This document shows positions 20,660 to 32,283 of a stretch of DNA of 64,000 nt, piece by piece. This DNA is from Pithys albifrons albifrons (Eukaryota > Chordata > Aves > Passeriformes > Thamnophilidae): assembly GCF_047495875.1 (NCBI RefSeq), contig NC_092497.1:772435-836434 (forward strand). The letters are read 5' to 3'. A program made the translations under genes and the position numbers. Below the pieces are notes generated by a model. The model was not told the origin of the DNA. It ran no database searches and saw only the letters and a list, made by a program, of their open reading frames with translations. Position 1 is the stretch's first letter. Every line of letters begins with the position of its first letter.

Positions 20660-21200
20660 CCCACCGACCCTACCCGGGCTGTGGCGGTGCCACCGCGACC
20701 CCTCCGTGCTCAGCCTGGGCGGAATTGGGGCCGTTTCCCGCTGGAAGTTCCCTTTGGATTTCTCCCTGGAAGATGCAGTACCAAGAAATCGCCACCAGAT
20801 GGCGCTGCGGCCCCGGCGGAGTCGCTGGGAATGAGCCGGGAATGGTCCGGGATGAGCTCGGGATTGAGCCGGGAATGGTCCGGGATGCGCTCGGGATTGA
20901 GCCGGGAATGGTCCGGGATATGCTCGGGATGCTTTTTCTCCCCATATATAATTTATCTGAGACCTGCCTTTTAATTGATTAATATTAATATTAATATTAG
21001 TATTAATATTAATATTAACCCTTCCTGTAGTGTCTGATTAAGGAATTTGTCCCGAAATTCCTCCCGTGTGTCCTGCTTGGATTGGGATGCAGGTGGGAAT
21101 CAGGAGCTCTGTGACCCCTTTTAATAGGAAAGACTCGCTCGTTGATTAATTAGGACATGATTAATTTAAGGGTATTATTGGGGGCGCTGTGTGAGTGCAA
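20660..21200. other. Unique island with CTCF-type motif and short repeats
   Basis: The left half (20660-20830) is GC-rich and carries the CTCF-type motif. Then come three copies of a 33-bp GC-rich unit (20833-20931, starts 20833, 20866 and 20899) and an (ATTAAT)n tract at about 20978-21018. An AT-rich unique part follows with TTGATTAATTAGG and ATGATTAATTTAAG at about 21140-21170. It has the character of a regulatory island. Confidence 0.5.
20789..20808 (+). promoter_or_regulatory. CTCF-type binding motif
   Basis: TCGCCACCAGATGGCGCTGC matches the CTCF core (CCACYAGRKGGCGCT) at almost every position, including the CCACCAGATGGCGCT heart. It sits in the unique GC-rich island just right of the 60-bp array, about 2.9 kb after the TXNL1 stop. 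Motif match only; binding was not tested. Confidence 0.7.
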
Positions 21201-21201
21201 A

Positions 21202-21412
21202 TATATTTAGGGAATATCTTTAGGGAATATCTTTAGGGAATATAATTAGGGAATATCTTCAGGGAATATTTTTAGGGTATATTTTCAAGGAATATTTTTA
21301 GGGAATATTTTTAGGGAATATATTTAGGGAATATTTTTAGGGAATAATTTTAGGGAATATCTTTAAGGAATATTTTTAGGGAATATATTTAGGGAATATC
21401 TTTAGGGAATAT
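21202..21412 (+). repeat. 12-bp TTTAGGGAATAT repeat
   Basis: About 17 copies of TTTAGGGAATAT occur with AAGGAATA and AATC variants. Each unit contains TTAGGG, but the spacing is 12 bp, so it is not a telomeric array. Four diverged copies of a CAGAATTCCAGAG motif follow to 21515. Confidence 0.88.
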
Positions 21413-21520
21413 CACATTTCATACAGAGAATTCCAGAGCATTTCCCACCCAGAATTCCAGAATATTCCACACGCAGAATTCCAGAGTGTTTTCCACTCAG
21501 AATCCCAGAGCATTAAATAT

Positions 21521-21908
21521 TCCTGTTAAATATTCTTATTAAATATTCTTATTAAATATTCTTATTAAATAATTTCATTAAATATTCTTAATAAATTCTT
21601 AATAGTCTTATTAAATATTCTTATTAAATATCCTTATTAAATATCCTTATTTAATAATCTTATTAAATATCCTTATTAAATATTCTTACTAAATTATTCT
21701 TGTTAAATATTCTTAATAAATATCCTTATTAAATATCCATAGTAAATATTCTTATTAAATATTCTTATTAAATTATTCTTGTTAAATATTCCTAAAATAT
21801 TCTTATTAAATATCCTTATTAAATATTATTATTGCAGATCACAATTAATTTTTCTTATTAAATAATCTTATTAAATTATATTCCTATTAAATATTCTTAT
21901 TAATTATC
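21521..21908 (+). repeat. AT-rich 13-bp repeat
   Basis: The unit TTATTAAATATTC or TTATTAAATATCC repeats with 9-17-bp spacing, including TTATTAAATTATTC and GTTAAATATTC variants. It is over 80% A+T. Confidence 0.85.
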
Positions 21909-21950
21909 CTTATTCACTATTTCTGGCAAGGATGGGAAACAGGGAGGGCT

Positions 21951-22360
21951 GGAATCCCAAATCCCAAATCCCAAATCCCGAATCCTGAATCCTGAATCCC
22001 AAATCCTGAATCCCGAATCCCGAATCCCGAATCCCGAATCCTGAATCCCAAATCCCGAATCCTGAATCCCAAATCCCGAATCCCAAATCCCAAATCTCGA
22101 ATCCCGAATCCCGAATCCCGAATCCTGAATCCCGAATCCCGAATCCCAAATCCCGAATCCCAAATCCCGAATCCCAAATCCCACATCCCAAATCCCGAAT
22201 CCCGAATCCCGAATCCTGAATCCCAAATCCCGAATCCCAAATCCCGAATCCCAAATCCCACATCCCAAATCCCGAATCCCAAATCCCGAATCCCGAATCC
22301 TGAATCCCAAATCCCGAATCCCGAATCCCGAATCCCGAATCCCGAATCCCGAATCCTGGT
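21951..22360 (+). repeat. 7-bp AATCCCG / AATCCCA / AATCCTG array
   Basis: About 58 tandem heptamers fall in three main types (AATCCCG, AATCCCA, AATCCTG) plus one AATCTCG. The order of types is irregular, with some larger duplicated strings (compare about 22130-22260 with 22190-22300). The - strand reads GGGATT(C/T), G-rich with 7-bp spacing. Confidence 0.95.
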
Positions 22361-22389
22361 GAGGGAATGCCAAGGGTGGAGCTCCTGGT

Positions 22390-23385
22390 GATGATGGAAT
22401 GTCAAGGGTGGGAATGGGCAGGGGAATGTTTTCCCAGAATATCCTTGGAATGGGCAGGGGGCATGGAATGGGCAGGGGGAATGTTTTCCTGGCATCTCCT
22501 TGGGAATGGGAAGGGGAATGTTTTCCTGGTATATCCATGGAATGGGCAGGGGGCATGGAATGGGCAGGGGAATGTTTTCCTGGCATATCCTTGGGAATGG
22601 GCAGGGGGCATGGAATGGGCAGGGGGAATGTTTTCCCAGAATATCCTTGGGAATGTGCAGGGGGAATGTTTTCCTGGTTTATTCTTGGAATGGGCAGGGG
22701 GATGTTTTCCCAGAATATCCTTGGGAATGGGCAGGGGAATGTTTTCCTGGTGCATCCTTGGGAATAGGCAGGGGGATGTTTTCCCAGAATATCCTTGGGA
22801 ATGGGGAATGTTTTCCCAGAGCATCCTTGGGAATGGGGAATGTTTTCCTGGTGCATCCTTGGGAATGGGCAGGGGGCATGGAATGGGCAGGGGGAATGTT
22901 TTCCCAGAATATCCTTGGGAATGGGCAGGGGGAATGTTTTCCTGGCATATCCTTGGGAATGGACAGGGGGCATGGAATGGGCAGGGGAATGTTTTCCTGG
23001 CATATCCTTGGGAATGGGCAGGGGGCATGGAATGGGCAGGGGGATGTTTTCCCAGAATATCCTTGGGAATGGGCAGGGGGAATGTTTTCCTAATTTATCC
23101 TTGGGAATGGGCAGGGGGAATGTTTTTCTGGTGCATCCTTGGGAATGGGCAGGGGGCATGGAATGGGCAGGGGGCATGGAATGGGCAGGGGGATGTTTTC
23201 CTAATTTATCCTTGGGAATGGGCAGGGGGCATGGAATGGGCAGGGGGCATGGAATGGGCAGGGGGATGTTTTCCTAATTTATCCTTGGGAATGGGCAGGG
23301 GGCATGGAATGGGCAGGGGGCATGGAATGGGCAGGGGGATGTTTTCCCAGAGCACCCTTGGGAATGGGGGATGTTTTCCCGGTGC
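22390..23385 (+). repeat. Compound ~41-bp and 18-bp minisatellite
   Basis: The basic unit is GAATGTTTTCCTGGCATATC followed by CTTGGGAATGGGCAGGGG. Variant cores are CCCAGAATATCC, CTGGTGCATCC and CTAATTTATCC. A second module, GCATGGAATGGGCAGGGG (18 bp), is inserted once or twice in about a third of the units. About 22 basic units are present. Confidence 0.92.
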
Positions 23386-24025
23386 AGGATCCAGGACACA
23401 TCCCTGCTCTCCCTCCGTTTCCCCCCAGGGGGTGCCCGGCGCGCCCTTTGTGCGCCCCCTCCCCTGGGGCCGCCCCTGCCGTGCCAGGCGGGCTGGGCAC
23501 TGCCAACCTGCCGCATTCCCATCGCTAGGCAACCGCGCCGAGCTCCATCCCGGGCTCTGCCGCTCCCACTTGGCACCTCCCACCCTGTTCCTTCCCCTGC
23601 TGGGCACCCACCAGCCCCACTTCTATCTTTGGCAGCGGCAGGACAGGCAGAGCCTGGCACGGGGTGACACGGGCACCCCAGAGCCCGGGCCGGGGGTTGC
23701 CAAACAAAGTCCAAAAAACTTGGCATCTTTTTTTTTTTCCTTTTAGTTGTTTTTTTTTTGTCACATCCCGAGTTGGAGCCGCAGAAGGAAAAAAGAAACA
23801 CTTTTAATGAAGCATCTGCAGGCGCCGGGCACGGGGAGGCTTCGCGGGGCATCTGCTGAGGGACCAGAAGGTGTGAAGTGGGAGGAGAAAAGCTCCGAGT
23901 GGCTGATGCCAGGCAAGATGACAGAGACATTCAGCAGAAGGAAGGGAAACACGTGGAGCTTGGGCAGAGCTGGCACCACAGGGGGCTGGGAGGGCACACG
24001 GGGATGGCACCCACGCCCAAGGGGT
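23386..24025. other. Unique GC-rich island
   Basis: The part at about 23400-23700 is GC- and CpG-rich (GGTGCCCGGCGCGCCC, AACCGCGCCGAGC) and could be a CpG-island-like regulatory element. A half X-box (RFX-like) motif CTAGGCAAC lies at 23525-23533. T tracts at about 23728-23760 separate it from a less GC-rich part. No coding exon is recognised. Confidence 0.4.
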
Positions 24026-24029
24026 CAGT

Positions 24030-25665
24030 GCCCTGGACAGTGGGGTTGGATCAAATGGTGGTGGATTCCCCATCCCTGGAGGTGTTTGAGATGGCACTGG
24101 ATGTGGCACTGAGTGCCACGGGATCAAATGGTGGTGGATTCTCCATCCCTGGAGGTGTTCAAGGTGACACTGGATGTGGCACTCAGTGCCCTGGACAGTG
24201 GGGTTGGATCAAATGGTGGTGGATTCCCCATCCCTGGAGGTGTTCAAGGTGACACTGGACGTGGCACTGAGTGCCATGATCTGGTAATGACAGTGGGGTT
24301 GGATCAAGGGTTGGAGTTGGTGATCTCAGAGGTCTCTTCCAACCCAACTGAATCCAAGATTCCATGGGCAGAGCCACAGGGATGGCACCCACACCCCAGG
24401 GTGGCCATGGGTGCTGTTGGGAGGGTGGTGCCCGTCCCAGAGCTCCTTCCCAGCAATGGGACAGGAGGGCACAGCTCAAGCTCTGCCAGGGGAAACTGAA
24501 GTTGGAGAGCAGGAAAAAATCCTTTCCAGGGAGAGTAATCAGGGATTGGAATGGGCTGCCCAGAGAGGGGGTGGATTCTCCATCCCTGGAGGTGATTGAG
24601 GTGGCACTGGATGTGGCACTGAGTGCCACGGGATCAAGTGGTGGTGGATTCCCCATCCCTGGAGGTGTTGAAGGTGACACTGGATGTGGCACTCAGTGCC
24701 CTGGGCTGGTGAGCACAGTGGGGTTGGATCAAGGGTTGGTGGATTCCCCATCCCTGGAGGTGTTTGAGATGGCACTGAATGTGGCACTGAGTGCCCACAG
24801 TGGGGTTGGATCAAATGGTGGTGGATTTCCCATCCCTGGAGGTGTTTAAGGTGACACTGGATGTGGCACTGAGTGCCCTGGACAGTGGGGTTGGATCAAG
24901 GGTTGGTGGATTCCCCATCCCTGGAGGTGTTTAAGGTGACACCGGACGTGGCACTGAGTGCCATGATCTGGTAATGACAGTGGGGTTGGATCAAGGGTTG
25001 GAGTTGGTGATCTCAGAGGTCTCTTCCAACCCAACTGCTTCCATGATTACATGGGCAGGGCCACAGGGATGGCACCCACACCCCAGGGTGGCCATGGGTG
25101 CTGTTGGGAGGGTGGTGCCCATCCCAGAGCTCCTTCCCAGCAATGGGACAAGGGGGCACAGCTCAAGCTCTGCCAGGGGAAACTGAAGTTGGAGAGCAGG
25201 AAAAAATCCTTTCCAGGGAGAGTAATCAGGGATTGGAATGGGCTGCCCAGAGAGGGGGTGGATTCTCCATCCCTGGAGGTGATTGAGGTGGCACTGGATG
25301 TGCCACTCAGTGCCCTGGGCTGGTGAGCACAGTGGGGTTGGATCAAATGGTGGTGGATTCCCCATCCCTGGAGGTGTTTGAGATGGCACTGGAAGTGGCA
25401 CTCAGTGCCAGGGGATCAAGTGGTGGTGGATTCTCCACCCCTGGAGGTTTTCAAGCTCATGGAGTCATGGGATGAACTGGATTGGAAGAGACCTCTGAGA
25501 TCATCAAATCCAACCCTTGGTCCAACCCCACTGTGGGAACTCAGTGCCACATCCAGTGTCACCTTCAACACCTCCAGGGGTGGAGAATCCACCACCAGTT
25601 GATCCCAGGGCACTCAGTGCCACTTCCAGTCCCAGTGGGGTTGGACCAGGTGGATTCTGAGCTAT
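24030..25665. mobile_element. Second cluster of CR1 3'-end fragments
   Basis: Mostly sense CR1 3' ends are tandemly duplicated. The two most complete copies (about 24430-24700 and 25100-25410) include GGGGAAACTGAAGTTGGAGA, AGTAATCAGGGATTGGAATG, GGCTGCCCAGAGAGG, the CCATCCCTGGAGGTG segment and the GATCTCAGAGGTCTCTTCCA end (24328-24348 and 25009-25029). These two ~680-bp blocks are near-identical, so this is a segmental tandem duplication containing CR1. The last part (about 25489-25632) is antisense. Confidence 0.85.
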
Positions 25666-26925
25666 AAATAAAATATTATATATGCAATAAATATAACTAT
25701 ATATTTACAAATATATTGTTATGATAAATATAACAATAAATACAACAATAAATAATAACATATGATAAATAAAACAATAAATAATAACGTATGATAAATG
25801 TAACAATAATATGTCTATTATATACTATGGAATATAAATAATAAAATGTGGCTATAACTAAAATAATACATAATATATGTAATAAATATAACAATATATT
25901 TATAAATACATTGGTAATAAGAAATATAACAATAAATATGACAATAAATAATAACATGATAAATATAACAATAAATAAAAACATATGATAAATATAACAA
26001 TAATATAATTCTTATATAATATATAATATAAATAATAAAATGTAGCTATAAATAATATATATGTAATAAACATAACAATATATTTATAAATATATTGTTA
26101 ATAATAAATATGACAATAAATACTAACATATGATAAATATAACAATAATATATCTATTATATAATATATAATGTAAATAATAAAATGTAGCTATAAATAA
26201 AATAATACATAATATATGTAATAGATATAACAATATATTTATATATGTATTTATATTATATAATATATATATTATATATATATAAAACATAATATATGTA
26301 ATAGATATAACAATATATTTATATATGTATGTATATTATATAATATATATTATATATATTTAAAATGTATATATTATAATATATATTATATTATAACATA
26401 AAATATATATTTATATATTATGTAATATATATTTATATATATATATTTATAAATACATTGTTAATAATATCTATAACAATAAATATAGCAATAAATAATA
26501 ACATATGATAAAAATAACAATAATATAATTATTATATAATATAGAATATAAATAATAAAATACAGCTATAAATAAAATAATATATTGCATTTGTAATATA
26601 TATGTAATATATGATATATGTAATATATGATATATGTAATATATGATATATGTAATATATGATACATGTAATATATAACATATAATTATATTATATAATA
26701 TATAATATGAATAATATAGGTGTAAATAAAGTAATATATGACACATGTAATATATAACATATAATATATTTAATATATATGTAATATATAATACATGTAA
26801 TATATATAACCTATAATTATATTATATAATATATAATATGAACAATATAGATATAAATAAATATAGAACACATGTAATATATAATATATAATATATATAA
26901 TATATAACATATTATCTCTTCATAC
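25665..26925. repeat. AT-rich TATA/AATAAATATAACA array
   Basis: About 1.26 kb is over 85% A+T, built from irregular AATAAATATAACAATAAATA-type units to about 26530. Denser (TA)n, ATATATGTAATA and TAATATATGATATATG motifs follow. Long stretches of alternating TA (about 26260-26460, 26590-26660, 26870-26910) can extrude as cruciforms. No genes. Confidence 0.9.
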
Positions 26926-27410
26926 ACTCTAATTCCATGAATTCCGGGACTATTTTGCTCACCCCGAGCCCTCCACTTGGAGCCCTCCAGGCACTGGAAG
27001 CCCTTTGGAAAACGTTCCCAGGAGCCCTTTGGTCAGAGCATCCCTGGGGAGGATGTGGATAAATCCACACTCCAAGGGGTCCCTGACTCTGTTGGGGGCC
27101 TCCAGTGCTCCCAAACCCCTCCTGCTCTTTGCTGCATGACCAGAAATCAGCTCCTGGGAGTGTTCTATCCATGAAAGATCCTCCCAGTGCCTTTGGGAGG
27201 GCTGGAGGTGGGGCCTGGTTCAGTCCCAGGGGTGTCTCTGGGGGTCGATTTGTACAAATATTTGGGTGGTTATTGGCAAATATTTTGGTTTTCTTCTGTT
27301 TTCCTCCTGGGAGGGAGAGCAGACACGTCCTGGGCCATGGGCCATCACCTCCATCAGCCCAGGTGTCCCAGGAGTCATCCTGGTTATTCCATAACTCCCC
27401 GAAGCACCAA
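26926..27410. other. Unique spacer
   Basis: This non-repetitive sequence is of intermediate GC. The stretch around 27050-27330 could belong to an old mobile element, but no diagnostic end was found. Short frames have no recognisable product. Confidence 0.4.
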
Positions 27411-28745
27411 GAGCTCACCCTGAGCACCAACATCACCCACAGCTCACCTTGAGCACCAACATCTCCCTCTGGGCACCAACATCACCAACCAACATCACCC
27501 ACAGCTCCCCCTGAGCACCAACATCACCAACCAACATCACCACCAGCTCCCTCTGAGCACCAACATCACCCACAGCTCCCCCTGAGCACCAACATCACCC
27601 ACAGCTCACCTTGAGCACCAACATCACCAACCAACATCACCACCAGCTCCCTCTGAGCACCAACATCACCCACAGCTCCCCCTGAGCACCAACATCACCC
27701 CACCAACATCACCCACAGCTCCCCCTGAGCACCAACATCACCCCACCAACATCACCCACAGCTCTCCCTGAGCACCAACATCACCAACCAACATCACCCA
27801 CAGCTCCCTCTGAGCACCAACATCACCCACAGCTCCCCCTGAGCACCAACATCACCCACAGCTCTCCCCTGAGCACCAACATCACCAACCAACATCACCC
27901 ACAGCTCACCCTGAGCACCCACAGCTCACCCTGAGCACCAACATCACCAACCAACATCACCCACAGCTCCCCCTGAGCACCAACATCACCCACAGCTCTC
28001 CCCGAGCACCACCATCACCCACAGCTCTCCCCGAGCACCAACATCACCAACCAACATCACCCACAGCTCCCCCTGAGCACCAACATCACCAACCAACATC
28101 ACCACCAGCTCACCCTGAGCACCAACATCACCACCAGCTCCCCCTGAGCACCAACATCACCACCAGCTCCCCCTGAGCACCAACATCACCCACAGCTCTC
28201 CCTGAGCACCAACATCACCCACAGCTCTCCCTGAGCACCAACATCACCCCACAAACCACCCACAGCTCCCCCTGAGCACCAACATCACCCACAGCTCCCC
28301 CTGAGCACCAACATCACCCACAGCTCCCCCTGAGCACCAACATCACCCACAGCTCCCCCTGAGCACCAACATCACCCACAGCTCACTCTGAGCACCAACA
28401 TCACCAACCAACATCACCCACAGCTCTCCCTGAGCACCAACATCACCCACAGCTCACCCTGAGCACCAACATCACCAACCAACATCACCCACAGCTCCCC
28501 CTGAGCACCAACATCACCCACAGCTCCCCCTGAGCACCAACATCACCCACAGCTCCCCCTGAGCACCAACATCACCAACCAACATCACCCACAGCTCCCC
28601 CTGAGCACCAACATCACCAACCAACATCACCCACCAGCTCCCCCTGAGCACCAACATCACCAACCAACATCACCACCAGCTCCCTCTGAGCACCAACATC
28701 ACCAACAGCTCCCCCTGAGCACCACCAGCTCACTCTGACCACCAA
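27411..28745 (+). repeat. 29-bp minisatellite with 14-15-bp insert
   Basis: The unit is AGCTCCCCCTGAGCACCAAC plus ATCACCCAC (29 bp, for example 28264 to 28293). About a third of the units carry an extra CAACCAACATCACC. The variant AGCTC(A/T)CCCTGAGC is common. About 38 copies are present. The + strand is pyrimidine-rich. Confidence 0.94.
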
Positions 28746-29110
28746 CACCTCTCCCCGGGCACGAGGCTTTGAGGTTTTGTGTCTCTGGGGAGCCAGACTG
28801 GGAATTAAGGAAACCACGGAGGTGTCTTCTCCAGCCATGGCCATTCCAGAGGATGCTGGACCCCTAAAGGAGTTGTGCCCGAGTCCCTTTCTGGGGGAGC
28901 AGCCCCGAATGCCCCAGCAAGGGCACGGCCATCCCTCCCCCGGTGCCCGCGGCCCCGGGATCGCCCGTGGCTCCTCCCGCGCCATCCGCCAGCTGCTCCC
29001 GCCCGTTCTCCCTGCAGGTCTCCGCTTGGCCATTAGTGCTGCTTCGCCTGCGCCGACATCCCAAGGAGTGGATGTGTAATTACATTAACCACGCTCCAGC
29101 TCCCTGGGCT
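28746..29110. other. Unique spacer
   Basis: This non-repetitive, moderately GC-rich sequence becomes CpG-rich towards the right (28945-29060) and ends with TGTAATTACATTAACC, a homeodomain-like stretch, just before the CpG-dense array. Confidence 0.4.
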
Positions 29111-29119
29111 CGCTGCTCG

Positions 29120-30440
29120 GCCCGGCTCGCTGCCTGAGCCCCCGTGCGCGGCTCCGCGATATCCCAGGCGCGCTCCCGACGCGTTCCCGGCTCGCTGCTT
29201 GAGCCCCCGTGCGCGGCTCCGCGATATCCCGGGCGCGCTCCCGACGCGTTCCCGGCTCGCTGCCTGAACCCCCGTGCGCGGCTCCGCGATATCCCGGGCG
29301 CGCTCCAGACGCGTTCCCGACTCGCTGCCTGAACCCCCGTGCGCGGCTCCGCGATATCTCGGGCGCGCTCCCGACGCGTTCCCGGCTCGCTGCCTGAACC
29401 CCCGTGCGCGGCTCCGCGATATCCTGGGCGCGCTCCCGACGCGTTCCCGGCTCGCTGCTTGAGCCCCCGGGCGCGGCTCCGCGATATCCCGGGCGCGCTC
29501 CCGACGCGTTCCCGGCTCGCTGTCATCACCCCCGTGCGCGGCTCTGCTCGTTCCCGAGCGTATTCCCGGCGCCTTCCCGAGCGCATTCCCAGGCGCGTTC
29601 CCGAGTGCATTCCCGAGCGCATTCCCAGGCGCGTTCCCGGCTCGCTGCCTGAGTCCCCGGGCGCGTTCCCGAGCGCGTTCCCAGCTCGCTGCCTGAGCCC
29701 CCGGGCGCGTTCCCGACTCGCTGTCATCACCCCCGTGCGCGGCTCTGCTCGTTCCCGAGCGTATTCCCGGCGCCTTCCCGAGCGCATTCCCAGGCGCGTT
29801 CCCGGCTCGCTGACTGAGTCCCCGGGCGCGTTCCCGAGCGCGTTGAGCCCCCGGGCGCGTTCCCGACTCGCTGTCATCGCCCCCGTGCGCGGCTCTGCTC
29901 GTTCCCGAGCGTATTCCCGGCGCCTTCCCGAGCGCATTCCCAGGCGCGTTCCCGGCTCGCTGCCTGAGTCCCCGGGCACGTTCCCGGGCGCGTTCCCAGC
30001 TCGCTGCCTGAGCCCCCGTGTGCGTTCCCGGGCGCGTTCCCGACTCGCTGCCTGAACCCCCGTGCGCGGCTCTGCTCGTTCCCGAGCGTATTCCCAGCGC
30101 TTTCCCGAGTGCATTCCCAGGCGCGTTCCCAGCTCGCTGCCTGAGCCCCCGGGCGCGTTCCCGGGCGCGTTCCCGACTCGCTGCCTGAGCCCCCCCGTGC
30201 GCGGCTCTGCTCGTTCCCGGGCGTATTCCCAGCGCTTTCCCGAGTGCATTCCCGAGCGTATTCCCAGCGCTTTCCCGAGTGCATTCCCGAGCGCATTCCC
30301 AGGCGCGTTCCCAGCTCGCTGCCTGAGCCCCCGGGCGCGTTCCCGGGCGCGTTCCCGACTCGCTGCCTGAACCCCCCGTGCGCGGCTCCGCTCGTTCCCG
30401 GGCCCATTCCCGAGTGCATTCCCGGCGCGTTCCCAGGAAA
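29120..30440. repeat. CpG-dense compound minisatellite (65-bp and shorter units)
   Basis: The first part (about 29130-29520) has six copies of a 65-bp unit containing CCCCGTGCGCGGCTCCGCGA, TATCCCGGGCGCGCTCCCGA and CGCGTTCCCGGCTCGCT. The second part mixes about 15-bp units (GCGCGTTCCCGAGC, GCATTCCCGAGC, GTATTCCCGGC) with CCCCGTGCGCGGCTCTGCTC. CpG occurs roughly every 6-8 bp, unlike any other array here. If unmethylated it would act like a CpG island. Confidence 0.92.
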
Positions 30441-31736
30441 GGTCCCAGGAGCCCTGAGCTCTCCATGTCCTGCAGCTCCAGGGGTGCTCCAGCTCTCCCC
30501 AGGGATGCTCCAGCCCTGGCAGCGTCCCCCTGGCACAGAGCCCCTCTCTGTGCCCCTGGATTGGCAGCGGGAAGGAGCTGCAGGGCTGGAGGGCAGTGCC
30601 CAGCTGAGCCTGAGCTCAAGAGCCTCACAGGCCTTGGCTCTCCCCTTTGGAGTCGGTTCCTGCTCCGGGTTCTCACCATGAGGACAGAACTTTAATCTCC
30701 TCCAGGGCCTTGTTCTCCTCTTTGCTGAGACTCATCCCATTGGATGTGTGGCACCTCCAGAGGTTCCTGGCACAGGGAATTGGGGTGTCCTCTCCCATGG
30801 GGGAGATCCATCCCCTGAGCTGCCGGCGCCAGATCCGGATCCATCCCATGGGAAGCGCTCCAGGTGTGAGGGCTCAGGGGGTCCCATGGGGAGGGTGGGC
30901 AGAAGGGACAGGCAGGAAACCATCAGGAACTGGGATCTGCTGGTGGATTCTGGGGCTGGGTCTGCATCCAAATTTATGGAAAAGTTCCTACTCTTATTAT
31001 TTACCAATGAATGTCTTATTGAATATTATGTGAATATTTATGGTGTAACAGGGAAGTTGCCTCTGACCCGTGTTTGGGTCAGATGGAAAGGCTGGAAAAC
31101 CTCTCCATGACCAGGATCAGCTTTGGAGGATCAGGATCAACCACACAACAATTAACCACCCAAGTTCCCTGTGGAGGTGAAATGTTTTGGAGGAGTTTCA
31201 ACACATCAGGACACTGATAGGGAGGTTCTTCCTCACCCTCTGGAGTGTTGATGTCATGGAATTTTCCCAGTTATGCTTCCCATGGATAATGGACAAGGTA
31301 TGTGATCTATTCCTTTTTTTTTTTTCCTTTTTTTTGTTTCTTTTTTTTTTTTGAGGGAGGCAGAGAGAAGTGAAGGAAAAAGGGAAGGTGTAATAAGACA
31401 CAATTCCACATTTACAGAATCACAGGCTACGGTTCTCCCACCTTCTGGAAAGCCCCAAAAGGACATTCAGCCTTGGGAATATCACAGGCCATACCCTGAT
31501 TCCACCTTTTTCCCAAGGAGAAATGGCAGCAGCAACAAGGCAGGGAACTCCACGTGCCACTGAGAGCCTCGGAGAGGAGGGGTTGGTGCTGGGGGAGGAG
31601 GGCAGGAAGCACTTTGGGCTCCCATCAGATGTCTGGAGAATTATTTCAGCTGCTAAAAATGCTAAACAACTCCAGGTTTCAAAGGAAACGTTCCAAAATC
31701 TTCCCCTTTGATAATTGCTTTTTGGGTTTGTTTTTT

Positions 31737-31768
<32 letters not shown>

Positions 31769-31984
31769 TTTTTTAAGCCATCTGTCAGATATTTCACTCC
31801 AGGCTCAGAGGGATGATGTTCCCAAAGCACCCGAGGTGGGGGTGGCACCTCCCCGGGTGAGGTTTGGGACCCCTCCCAATGCCCAAAGGGGCTCCAGGAG
31901 ATCTCCTGGATCTCTCCAGGGGAGTTGGGGAGGGACTTGGCACAAGGGGAGGGAGGGACAGGACAACGGGAATGGTTTCAAACT
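30441..31984. other. Unique region
   Basis: Mostly unique sequence. It has T tracts at about 31313-31352 and a long T tract at about 31745-31774, with (CTTTT)n just before. No coding exon, CR1 end or other element was recognised with confidence between 30441 and 31960. Confidence 0.4.
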
Positions 31985-32195
31985 GGTTTAAATGGGATAT
32001 TGGGAAGGAATTGCTGGCTGGGAAGGTGGTGAGACCCTGGCAGAGTTTGGGCAGAGAAGCTGTGGCTGCTCCATCCCTGAGAGTGCCCAAGGCCAGGCTG
32101 GAATAACCTGGGCCATGGAAGGTGCCCCTGCCCATGGCAGGGGGTGGAACCTTCACGTCCCTTCCCACCCAGAGCATTCCATGATTCCCTGAGGA
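31985..32195 (+). mobile_element. CR1 LINE 3' end, sense
   Basis: The stretch includes GGGAAGGAATTGCTGGCTGG, GGCTGCTCCATCCCTGAGAG, TGCCCAAGGCCAGGCTGGA, GGAAGGTGCCCCTGCCCATG, and a 3' end GGGGTGGAACCTTCACGTCC followed by CCCAGAGCATTCCATGATTCC. This order matches a CR1 3' end with its terminal ATTCCATGATTC-type repeat. It is the least rearranged CR1 tail in the window. Confidence 0.85.
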
Positions 32196-32283
32196 TCCCG
32201 TGCCTGGGTCTCTCCCAGCCCCGCCGGATCCCTCCGCTTCTCCCGGGAAAAGCGGGTGGAGCCAGTGCCACCTGGTGGGGAAT

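Noticed and set aside
21202..21412. Interstitial telomere repeat
   Set aside because: TTAGGG occurs but within a 12-bp TTTAGGGAATAT unit, not as tandem hexamers.
23519..23534. Functional RFX X-box
   Set aside because: Only the right half (CTAGGCAAC) matches. The left half does not.
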